From an uncultured Bacilli bacterium (lineage in GTDB: Bacteria; Bacillota_I; Bacilli_A; RF39; UBA660), in NCBI GenBank assembly GCA_944363755.1, contig CALVVC010000006.1, positions 1-20,694 on the forward strand: 20,694 nt of DNA. Reading direction: 5' to 3'. A program made the translations under genes and the position numbers. This document shows positions 6,860 through 13,611 of this stretch, piece after piece. A model generated the notes under the pieces. It searched no databases. It saw nothing but the letters and a program-made list of their open reading frames with translations, and was not told the origin of the DNA. Each line of letters starts with the position of its first letter. Positions within the stretch are counted from its first letter, which is position 1.

Positions 6860-7762
6860 ATGAAATATTTAGCGATTGGGCACGCATCTTATGATGTTAC
6901 TTTTAGAGTAGATCAATATCCTATTGAAAATACTAAACAAAGAGTAGGTAGTCATATAGATTGTGGAGGAGGACCTGCTAGTAATGCAGGGTACTTATTA
7001 GCACTTTGGGGATGTGATGTGTCTTTTCAAGGAGTTGCAGGTAATGATTATTATGGTAAGATGATTAAAGCTGAGTTTAAAATGATAGGTGTTGATACTA
7101 CTTATTTAGAATTAGTTGATAATTTTAGTACTAATCTTAGTATTATTCTTGCTAATTCTAATAATGCTAGTAGAACGATATTAACTAGTCAAGATGAAAA
7201 CTTTCCTAAATGTAGTATTTCTAATAATAATAAATATGATGTTATATTAGTAGATGGTGAAGAAGAAAAGATTAGTAAGGAAGTTCTTCTTAATAATAAA
7301 TCTGCTATTAAAATAATAGATGCTGGTAGTTTTAAGCCTAGTACAGTTAATTTATGTCCTTTGGTAGATTATCTTATTTGTTCTAAAAACTTTGCTCTTG
7401 ATTATACTAAACTTTCTTATGATGGTAGTATAGATAGTCTTATTAAAATCCATGAGAAATTAGTTAAAGATTTTAATAATACAGTTGTTATTACTCTAGA
7501 GGATAAGGGATGTTTTACTAAAATAGGTGATAATTATAAACTAATACCTAGTATTAAAGTTAAATCAGTAGATACTACTGGGGCAGGAGATATTTTTCAT
7601 GGGGCATTTACTTATTTTATAACTCATGGTTATTCTCTTGAAGATACCTGTAAATTATCTAATCTTACGGGTGCTTTATCAACTCTTAGGGTAGGAGGTC
7701 GCTTTTCTATGCCTAAACTTGATGCTGTTTTAGAAAGAAGGAATCTTATTGATACTATCTAG
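6860..7762 (+). CDS. PfkB-family carbohydrate/nucleoside kinase
   Basis: A 300-residue ribokinase-like enzyme that transfers phosphate from ATP to a sugar or nucleoside. The N-terminus MKYLAIGHASYD begins the Rossmann-like fold. The glycine motif CGGGPASNAG is at about 35-44. The second PfkB signature with the catalytic base, DTTGAGDIFHGAF, is at about 238-250. The substrate is not evident; the nearby pyrimidine nucleoside phosphorylase makes a pentose or nucleoside plausible, but this is only suggestive. I chose ATG 6860 because family members start with this strand; ATG 6848 and the upstream ATA at 6815 lie on or before the GAAAGGA site. The 3' end overlaps the Smr gene by 14 bases. Confidence 0.88.
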   Translation: MKYLAIGHASYDVTFRVDQYPIENTKQRVGSHIDCGGGPASNAGYLLALWGCDVSFQGVAGNDYYGKMIKAEFKMIGVDTTYLELVDNFSTNLSIILANSNNASRTILTSQDENFPKCSISNNNKYDVILVDGEEEKISKEVLLNNKSAIKIIDAGSFKPSTVNLCPLVDYLICSKNFALDYTKLSYDGSIDSLIKIHEKLVKDFNNTVVITLEDKGCFTKIGDNYKLIPSIKVKSVDTTGAGDIFHGAFTYFITHGYSLEDTCKLSNLTGALSTLRVGGRFSMPKLDAVLERRNLIDTI

Positions 7763-8006
7763 TTATCCTAAAATAGATTTACATGGTATGGATAGAGAAT
7801 ATGCTGTTTTTAAAGTTAGAGAATTTATTTTAGATTGTTATAAATTAAAATATGAAAATATAGTTATTATACATGGTATTGGTGAAGGAATATTAAGAAA
7901 AGCTGTATTTGAGTGTTTAAAAAATAATAAATATGTATTAGAATATAAGTTGGATTTTATGAACCCAGGATGTACGTTAGTACGGTTAAATTTGACAATA
8001 AATTAG
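7749..8006 (+). CDS. Stand-alone Smr-domain protein
   Basis: 85 residues, essentially one Smr (small MutS-related) domain. Both hallmark motifs are present: DLHGM at 10-14 and HGIGEGILRKAV at 42-53, with the closing NPGCTLVRL. Smr domains are nucleases or nucleic-acid binders; in most Firmicutes this domain is the C-terminus of MutS2. The TTG start at 7749 is supported by AGAAGG 7 bases upstream and by the need to include the LHG motif; the next ATG (Met14) would cut it. It overlaps the PfkB gene by 14 bases, so translation is probably coupled. The whole protein is shorter than typical YdaL/SmrA/B proteins. The cellular role is unknown. Confidence 0.82.
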   Translation: MILSSYPKIDLHGMDREYAVFKVREFILDCYKLKYENIVIIHGIGEGILRKAVFECLKNNKYVLEYKLDFMNPGCTLVRLNLTIN

Positions 8007-8020
8007 TTTTGTGTTATAAT
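7992..8020 (+). promoter_or_regulatory. Perfect-consensus sigma-A promoter
   Basis: TTGACA (7992-7997), exactly 17 bases, TATAAT (8015-8020), also with the TGn extension (TGT). It overlaps the last codons of the Smr gene. The predicted start is near 8027, giving a 25-base leader to the ATG at 8053. It is the only perfect match to consensus in the window, which implies strong constitutive or tightly repressed expression of the surface-protein pair downstream. Confidence 0.9.
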
Positions 8021-8052
8021 ATGCCAAGACTTAAGAAAAGGGGGATTAAGTT

Positions 8053-9027
8053 ATGTATACAGAAGAAAATGAAAGAGGAAGATTTCCACTTCGTGATATT
8101 TTACTAAAAGCAATAATAGTTATAATCTTTATAATATTAATTATTTTTGTTATTACTAAATTAACTAATCCAATTAGTAGTAATAAAAAATCTAGTTCTA
8201 ATTATGATAAAGTATTTAGTGCAAATCTAGAATTAATGGAAGATGCTGCTTTTAATTATTTTAATAAAGATAGATTGCCTAAAGAAGTGGGAGAAAATAA
8301 GGAATTAACTTTAAGAGAGATGGTTAACTCTAATCTTTTAGAAGCATTTACTGATGCTGATGGTAAGGCTTGTGATGTTAATAATAGTTATATTAGACTT
8401 ACTAAGAATGATGATGATTATACTTTAAGAGTAAATTTAAAATGTTCTTTAAAAGAAGATTATTCCTTACAAAAAGTAGGGGAATATAGTTATTGTGATA
8501 AGACTATTTGTAAGAAGGATAGTAGTAAAGAAAAAGATAAGAAGGAAACTAAAAAGAGTGAAGTTACTAAGAAAGTAGATATTACAGAAGATACTAATAA
8601 TGAGAGTGTTAATAATAAAAATAATTCTACTAATAGTAATTTTAGTAGTAGTTCTAATAATATAGTTAATAATCAACAAGAAAGTACTAATTCAAATCAA
8701 AAAGTTACTATGTATGAATATAAAAAAGTAGTTAATCCAACTTTTTCAGCTTGGTCTAGTTGGAGTAGTTGGGCTCGTAATAGTAATAGATATAGTGCTA
8801 TTAAATGTAATCTTTATGATGTTAATTGTTTGAAGGAAATTCAACTTTATTCAAGAAAAGAAAAAATAGGTACTGCTAATGGTAAAGAAGTTTATGCTAC
8901 AGTACATTATTATAGTACTAGAACTAGAAGACTATTAAGTAGTGGGTCTACAGATATTAAGTGGAGTACTTATAATGATGCTAATTTATTAAATCAAGGG
9001 TATATATATACTGGTAATACAAGATAG
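8053..9027 (+). CDS. Membrane-anchored protein with WxxWxxW C-terminal domain, function unknown
   Basis: 324 residues, family not recognised. A polar N-terminus is followed by one hydrophobic span (about 17-36), so most of the protein is probably extracytoplasmic. Residues 50-155 look like a folded domain with four cysteines (107, 131, 148, 153) and a DADGKAC motif; its layout after an N-terminal membrane helix is loosely pilin-like, which is a guess. Residues 155-220 are a Lys/Glu then Ser/Asn-rich linker. Residues 225-324 form a second domain opening with FSAWSSWSSWAR, in which Trp234, Trp237 and Trp240 follow the WxxWxxW spacing of thrombospondin type-1 repeats, plus two cysteines. GGGGGA precedes the ATG. 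The next gene starts 12 bases after its TAG stop, so the two share the consensus promoter. Confidence 0.78.
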   Translation: MYTEENERGRFPLRDILLKAIIVIIFIILIIFVITKLTNPISSNKKSSSNYDKVFSANLELMEDAAFNYFNKDRLPKEVGENKELTLREMVNSNLLEAFTDADGKACDVNNSYIRLTKNDDDYTLRVNLKCSLKEDYSLQKVGEYSYCDKTICKKDSSKEKDKKETKKSEVTKKVDITEDTNNESVNNKNNSTNSNFSSSSNNIVNNQQESTNSNQKVTMYEYKKVVNPTFSAWSSWSSWARNSNRYSAIKCNLYDVNCLKEIQLYSRKEKIGTANGKEVYATVHYYSTRTRRLLSSGSTDIKWSTYNDANLLNQGYIYTGNTR

Positions 9028-9039
9028 GAGGTAATATTT

Positions 9040-10566
9040 ATGTTAAGTAGTGTAATAATTGGGTTTTATAGATGTAAAGATTCTAAAGGTAATGATTTAT
9101 ATGTTTATATTACAAAATCTCCAAAAGGTAAGTTATATTATAACTTTACTAGTGATTATAATGAAGCACTTGAAGTAGCAGCTAAGTTTTGTAATAGTAA
9201 TAAATATAATAAAGATAACTTTAAAAATATTATTAATGATTATCCTGATAGTTTTAATTTAAATTGTAAGGATACTAAAGAAGTTTTAGAAAGAGTTAAA
9301 AGAGCTAATCCTAATGAGGTAATAGAAGATGATAAATTTAATGAAGCTAAAGAGAAAGTAGTTAAAGAAGAAAAAGAAGGTATCTTAGATAGAATTAAAA
9401 ATAAAATATCTAATTTAGAAATTGGAACTAAAATTAAAAATTTATGGGTTAATAAGAAGATTAAGAGATTTGTAATTGGGGCAGTAGCAGCATTATCTGC
9501 TGTTTCAATATTCTCTTGTTCACTAAATAGATGTAGTGGTCCTACTGCAAATAATAGTAAGAATGCAACAGTAGATGATACTACTGATAATGATGATACT
9601 TTAGATGATGATACTATTAAAGATGTAACTGATAGTGTTATTGGGGTTATTCCTAAAATAGTTGATGAGAGTGTTAAAAACATAGAAAAGGAAGAAACTA
9701 AAGAGAAAGAAGTTTCTAATACTGAAACATATAGTACTAGTAGTAATCAATCTTCTTCTAATTCTAATAATAGTTTAAGTAATAATCAATCACTACCTTC
9801 TTTTAATAGTAGTTCAAGTAATAATCAATCATCTCCTTCTAACTCTAATAATAGTTCTAGTTCTACTACAACAGAAGGATCTGTTAATGAAAACTTAAAT
9901 GAATTTCAAGATCCTAATGTTAGTCTTGATAATTCTAATAATCAAGATAGTGGCTCTACAAGTGATAATGAACAAGAGGAAGATAAATATCAAAATGTAA
10001 GTGAAGAGGAAGTTCCTGTTGTTGATAATAATCCTTCATTAGATGAAAATTATACTGAAGAGATTGATGTAAGTGTAGATGATGAAGATGAAATAACAAA
10101 GGATGATATAATTTTTGATGAAGGATATGAAAACGATAATGCTGTAGATAATGATTATACATATGATATAAATTATGATACAGATAATTCTTCTGATTAT
10201 GAGATAACTTATGAAGAATTACCTGATCCAAATGAAACTGCTGCAGATGGTAATTATGTTAGTAGTGAAGAAGAGATGATTAATCAAGAAAGTTCTACTA
10301 CTAATAATGAACAAGTAACAGAAGTTTATGAAGAGGAAACAACAGATACTGTACCTGTTTATCAAGAAGAAACTGATTCTAAAGAAGATTTTTCTAATAC
10401 AGTAGAAAATAATAATACTGATTTAGAAACTGCTGTTGATCAAGCGATTGATGTTATGGCAGAAGGAAATGATGTTTCTATAGTTTATGATGCTAATACT
10501 TTTCAATATAATACAGAAGTTATAAATAATAGTGAAATGGTAGAAGGAAATAGTTTAACAAAATAG
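9040..10566 (+). CDS. Membrane protein with large acidic Ser/Asn-rich tail, function unknown
   Basis: 508 residues, family not recognised. Residues 1-95 form a small globular cytoplasmic-looking domain (start MLSSVIIGFYRCKDSKGN). A charged segment leads to Lys/Arg-rich KNLWVNKKIKR and one hydrophobic span at about 143-161. The positive side before the span predicts that residues 165-508 are outside. That tail is almost entirely Asp, Glu, Asn, Ser and Thr: an Asn/Ser/Gln repeat-like block at 235-280 (NNQS units), then a strongly acidic stretch to the end. It lacks an LPXTG anchor and cysteines beyond the membrane edge. AGGAGG lies 8 bases before ATG. It follows the WxxWxxW protein by 12 bases in one operon and ends at a terminator. 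Confidence 0.75.
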   Translation: MLSSVIIGFYRCKDSKGNDLYVYITKSPKGKLYYNFTSDYNEALEVAAKFCNSNKYNKDNFKNIINDYPDSFNLNCKDTKEVLERVKRANPNEVIEDDKFNEAKEKVVKEEKEGILDRIKNKISNLEIGTKIKNLWVNKKIKRFVIGAVAALSAVSIFSCSLNRCSGPTANNSKNATVDDTTDNDDTLDDDTIKDVTDSVIGVIPKIVDESVKNIEKEETKEKEVSNTETYSTSSNQSSSNSNNSLSNNQSLPSFNSSSSNNQSSPSNSNNSSSSTTTEGSVNENLNEFQDPNVSLDNSNNQDSGSTSDNEQEEDKYQNVSEEEVPVVDNNPSLDENYTEEIDVSVDDEDEITKDDIIFDEGYENDNAVDNDYTYDINYDTDNSSDYEITYEELPDPNETAADGNYVSSEEEMINQESSTTNNEQVTEVYEEETTDTVPVYQEETDSKEDFSNTVENNNTDLETAVDQAIDVMAEGNDVSIVYDANTFQYNTEVINNSEMVEGNSLTK

Positions 10567-10584
10567 TTTTACTATTTCTTTTTT
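10561..10584 (+). terminator. Terminator of the surface-protein operon
   Basis: AAATAGT (10561-10567) pairs with ACTATTT (10571-10577) around TTT, followed by CTTTTTT. An alternative left arm, GAAATAGT at 10547-10554, can pair with ACTATTTC. The stop codon TAG of the upstream gene is in the left arm. Confidence 0.8.
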
Positions 10585-10596
10585 CTTTGTTATAAT
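10568..10596 (+). promoter_or_regulatory. Promoter of the 620-residue helical protein gene
   Basis: TTTACT (10568-10573), 17 bases, TATAAT (10591-10596), with a TGT extension before the -10. The -35 lies within the right half of the upstream terminator hairpin. The start would be near 10603, about 25 bases before the ATG. Confidence 0.7.
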
Positions 10597-10627
10597 TTAA
10601 CTATATTAGAATAAAAGGGATGATATT

Positions 10628-12490
10628 ATGAAGAACTTTGATTTATTACCTTTATTAAACGATAATATCGCTGAAATAAAGGACTTTATAAAAGATACTG
10701 ATAAAATGTTAATTGAAGAAGAAATATTTGTTAAGTCTACTTTAATTGACCAATTATTAGGTCATTACAATCAATTATTAGTTAGAATTCAAGATACTAT
10801 TACAACAGATAGTTTAAATAAGAATAATAATATAATAAAAGAGATGACTAATAAGAAAAAAATGTTAGAAAAAGAGATTGATGCTAATAAAAGATTAGTT
10901 TCTCTTAACATTATTTACAATACTTTAAATAAAGCATATAAAGATATAAATGATAATATTTATAATAATATAAATATAGAAGATAATGTAAAAGATTATA
11001 ATAATTTAATTATGAGAGCTAATGATAATATTAATAAGTTAAATTCTATAGATATTTCTAATAGTATTAAAGATGAACTTATGATACTTTATAATTCTAT
11101 TAATAAAGAAAATATAGATTCTTTAAAAACTTTTATTCTAAAAACAGATTCTATAGTTAATAATACAAAAATAGATAATTTTAAAGTAAAAGATAATTAT
11201 AATGAAAGGGTCTTTTTATTGTTTGAAAAAATAAATGATCAAATAATAGATTCTACTTTTATAAATAATAATAACTTAGTTTATGCTTTATATACTATAG
11301 AAGATAATAGTAAGTATTATGCTATTATTAAAGATAAAAGAGAAATAGAAGTCCTTAATCAAAGTTTTACTAACTTACCTAATTTAGTTTTATCTAAAGA
11401 TAATATAATAGAAACATGTAAATTAATTATTAAAAATGCAGGTATTTATTATGATATAAATGAATATATGAGATATATTGAAAAGAGTTATAAAACTAAT
11501 ATAACTAAAGAAATAGATGAGATAATCTTAAAATATAAAACTAGATTACAAGAGTTAGAGAATAATATTAAAATTCAATTAGATTTTATTGATGATATAT
11601 CTCTTATAGTAAATCATAAACCATGTAATAAATACCCTAATGTTACTTATAATGATATAAAAGTAGAAGATTATTTTAATTATAAAGAAGAGAAAGATTC
11701 TAAATTACAAGAAGTAAAACGTCTTATTATAGAAGTATTATTAAATCCTAATGTAAAAAGTTCTTTTACTACTAAAAGTATCTTAAAGACTTTATATGAT
11801 GAAGATATAATAAATAATCTATTAACTAGTAATTATATATCTAATAATATAAAACCTAATCTTAAAAAAGAAGATATAATCTCTAAAGATATAAATGTAA
11901 CAAATAGTATTAAGACTAACTATTTAAAGATTAAAGATTACTTAAAAGATAGGATTAATGAATTAGAACTTCTTTCTAGTAGTCCTAAAATAAATGTAAC
12001 TATTACAAGAGATGATAATCCTTTATTTAAAGATATAAATACTGTATTAGACCTTCATACTTCTATTGTTATATGTGATAAAGTCTATAAGAAAGGACAG
12101 GGAGATTATGCAGTTATAGATTATTTAAAAACAGGTAATACTTTAAAGTTTACATCTAAGTATAAAGCTAGAGACTTAGCAAGTGGTGTTAATAGAGATA
12201 ATTATTTAAAATTATTGCTCGAAAATATCTTTAAGAGATATTTATATCAGAAAGATAATAGTGATTTTATAGAGTCTTTCTTATCTATAGATAGTATAAA
12301 TATTAAAGATATAATAAAAGATCTTTTAGATAATGAAAAAATATTATTAGATACAATTAATAACTTTGATTATGATTATCTAGATAATACTAGTGATAAA
12401 TCTAGAAGAGTAGAAGAAATATTATATAATAGAAATGATTTAAGAGTAGTAAAAATTAGTAAAATATTAAAAGAAATAATAGATTTGTAA
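10628..12490 (+). CDS. Large helical cytoplasmic protein, function unknown
   Basis: 620 residues with no membrane span, signal peptide or motif I recognise. It is dominated by Asn, Ile, Lys, Asp and Leu with long heptad-like helical stretches (about 45-190 and 285-330), suggesting coiled coils. A more mixed, probably globular segment lies near 470-560 (VLDLHTSIVICDKVYKKGQG and the following KFTSKYKARDLASGV). Only two or three cysteines are present and no nucleotide-binding loop is visible. AAGGGATG precedes the ATG at 10628. It has its own promoter directly after the surface-protein operon terminator, and faces the kinase-like gene across a structured gap. It could be a partner of the two upstream membrane proteins, but proximity is the only evidence. 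Confidence 0.75.
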   Translation: MKNFDLLPLLNDNIAEIKDFIKDTDKMLIEEEIFVKSTLIDQLLGHYNQLLVRIQDTITTDSLNKNNNIIKEMTNKKKMLEKEIDANKRLVSLNIIYNTLNKAYKDINDNIYNNINIEDNVKDYNNLIMRANDNINKLNSIDISNSIKDELMILYNSINKENIDSLKTFILKTDSIVNNTKIDNFKVKDNYNERVFLLFEKINDQIIDSTFINNNNLVYALYTIEDNSKYYAIIKDKREIEVLNQSFTNLPNLVLSKDNIIETCKLIIKNAGIYYDINEYMRYIEKSYKTNITKEIDEIILKYKTRLQELENNIKIQLDFIDDISLIVNHKPCNKYPNVTYNDIKVEDYFNYKEEKDSKLQEVKRLIIEVLLNPNVKSSFTTKSILKTLYDEDIINNLLTSNYISNNIKPNLKKEDIISKDINVTNSIKTNYLKIKDYLKDRINELELLSSSPKINVTITRDDNPLFKDINTVLDLHTSIVICDKVYKKGQGDYAVIDYLKTGNTLKFTSKYKARDLASGVNRDNYLKLLLENIFKRYLYQKDNSDFIESFLSIDSINIKDIIKDLLDNEKILLDTINNFDYDYLDNTSDKSRRVEEILYNRNDLRVVKISKILKEIIDL

Positions 12491-12551
12491 AAAAATATAA
12501 TAAATTTTTGTTGATATTAAAGGGTTTTAGAGCATTTACGAAAACTCGTAC

Positions 12552-12690
12552 TTGTAACTTTTGAAGTTTTGTTATATATTTGTATTAGGAAAGAAATTTC
12601 CTAAGTCATCTGACTCTCTTTACCATCTTATTTTGTTTTAAAAGTCGCCCAAATAAACAAAAAAGAAGAGTTTAGATGACTTTTTATTTT
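12552..12690 (+). ncRNA. Candidate small RNA in the structured convergent gap
   Basis: The 203-bp space 12491-12693 has no ORF of note but many hairpins: TACGA/TCGTA (12537-12541/12546-12550), AACTT/AAGTT (12556-12560/12564-12568), a perfect 8-bp TTAGGAAA/TTTCCTAA with GAAA loop (12585-12592/12597-12604), and a long nested stem from AGTCATCT (12604-12611) to AGATGACT (12674-12681). The long stem also contains ACTCT/AGAGT and TTTTGTTT/AAACAAAA and ends in TTTTTATTTT. A possible promoter, TTGTAA (12552-12557)-17-TATATT (12575-12580), would start a transcript near 12587, giving about 100 nt. It is not a recognised RNA family. The alternative is a terminator region only. Confidence 0.35.
12604..12690 (+). 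terminator. Long nested hairpin with U tract
   Basis: Arms 12604-12611/12674-12681 (8 bp, perfect), 12613-12617/12667-12671 and 12631-12638/12655-12662, followed by TTTTT-A-TTTT at 12681-12690. It is oriented to end plus-strand transcripts coming from the 620-residue gene or from a small RNA. Its arms are much longer than in the other terminators here. Confidence 0.55.
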
Positions 12691-12693
12691 GGA

Positions 12694-13491
12694 TTAAACT
12701 AAATTATTAGTTTTTCTATATATTTTAGCACTTTCAAACATTACTTTCTCTTCATCTTTTAAATTATCTTTTAATATATCAAAATATGGTTTAGAACTAT
12801 CACTACTAAGGTAACTATAAAGGTAACTATATAATAGATTAAATATCTCTTTATTATCTTTAAATAGACTAAATAAACTATTAATATCATCAGTTCTATC
12901 TTTTATAACTTCTTCAAAATTAATTTTATAAATTAGTGATAAGTTAGTTAAAGCTTGTCTAATTTTATCAGTATTATAACTTGGATTTAGTTTTCTTCCA
13001 TTTAAAGTAAGATTATAATGGCTTTCTGTTTTCTTAGAGTTACTTTTAGATGCTGCATCAAAGTCTATTAAATGTCCCCCTTTTTTATCAATAAGTTGGT
13101 TAGATAGGGCAATATCGTTTAAGAAGTATCCTTTTTCATGAAATTGTTTTAATTGTATAGTGCAGTCTATCGCTGCTTTTAATCTTTCTTCATGTGTAAA
13201 CATTTCTCTATTAATAACGTAATCAAAAGTATAGGCTTTATTAAAAAATGGCATAATAAAGCCTTGTAGTTTACCATCTTCTCTATATTCTTCTAGAGGA
13301 TAACCACTATTTTTAATTGCCTTACTTTTTAATAACTCTTCTATTGTAGATTCTTTTTCTAAATTTAGATTATTTATAACTTTTATAACTAACCCATTAG
13401 GAAGAGTTTTATGAGTGGCAAGATAACCAAAAGCTCCTTCCATATTAGGTAATTTCTTAATAAAACATGATTCTCTAAAACTTATATTCAT
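12694..13491 (-). CDS. Stand-alone protein-kinase-like protein
   Basis: 265 residues with the landmarks of the protein-kinase-like fold. They are: glycine-rich MEGAFGYLATHK (17-28), the ATP-binding lysine in GLVIKVI (Lys37), helix-C acids near 46-52, a catalytic loop FHEKGYFLNDIALSNQ (117-132) with Asp126 and Asn131 at the exact D-x4-N spacing of HRDLKPxN, and IDFD (142-145) replacing DFG. HRD is replaced by LND. All residues needed for phosphotransfer are therefore present, so activity is plausible; the substrate (protein or small molecule) is unknown. There is no membrane span and no PASTA domain, unlike PknB. GAAAGGGG precedes the ATG. Upstream, TTGATT (13543-13548)-17-TATTTT (13520-13525) on the minus strand is a possible promoter. 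It is divergent from hisS. Confidence 0.75.
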   Translation of the reverse strand: MNISFRESCFIKKLPNMEGAFGYLATHKTLPNGLVIKVINNLNLEKESTIEELLKSKAIKNSGYPLEEYREDGKLQGFIMPFFNKAYTFDYVINREMFTHEERLKAAIDCTIQLKQFHEKGYFLNDIALSNQLIDKKGGHLIDFDAASKSNSKKTESHYNLTLNGRKLNPSYNTDKIRQALTNLSLIYKINFEEVIKDRTDDINSLFSLFKDNKEIFNLLYSYLYSYLSSDSSKPYFDILKDNLKDEEKVMFESAKIYRKTNNLV

Positions 13492-13558
13492 AACAAGCCC
13501 CTTTCTAAAAGTACTATATAAAATACCACAAAATTAAAGAAAAATCAAGGTTTAGTCT

Positions 13559-13586
13559 TTTAAAGTATAGAAAATTACTGTATAAT
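13559..13586 (+). promoter_or_regulatory. Promoter of hisS-aspS
   Basis: TTTAAA (13559-13564), 16 bases, TATAAT (13581-13586). The leader to the ATG at 13612 is short (about 20 bases), which leaves no room for a T-box riboswitch. Confidence 0.6.
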
Positions 13587-13611
13587 AAAGCATAGAAAGA
13601 AAGGGATAATT

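Noticed and set aside
9463..9540. Lipoprotein signal (IFSC) in the acidic-tail protein
   Set aside because: The hydrophobic segment starts about 143 residues from the N-terminus, after a cytoplasmic domain, so it cannot be an N-terminal lipoprotein signal peptide.
9240..9683. 147-codon open frame on the minus strand
   Set aside because: It lies wholly inside the 9040-10566 gene, has no ribosome site, and its Ser/Leu-rich product is the expected complement of the Asp/Lys/Asn-rich sense strand.
9956..10231. 91-codon minus-strand frame rich in His, Leu and Tyr
   Set aside because: It is a shadow of the Asp/Glu/Asn codons of the acidic tail on the opposite strand.
12524..12533. GTTTTAGAGC, identical to the start of type II-A CRISPR repeats and guide scaffolds
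   Set aside because: Only one copy occurs, there is no repeat-spacer periodicity and no cas gene in the window, and the following bases do not continue the repeat. A ten-base match in AT-rich DNA can arise by chance.
13492..13611. T-box riboswitch upstream of hisS
   Set aside because: The leader from the predicted start is about 20 bases and has no T-box sequence or antiterminator.
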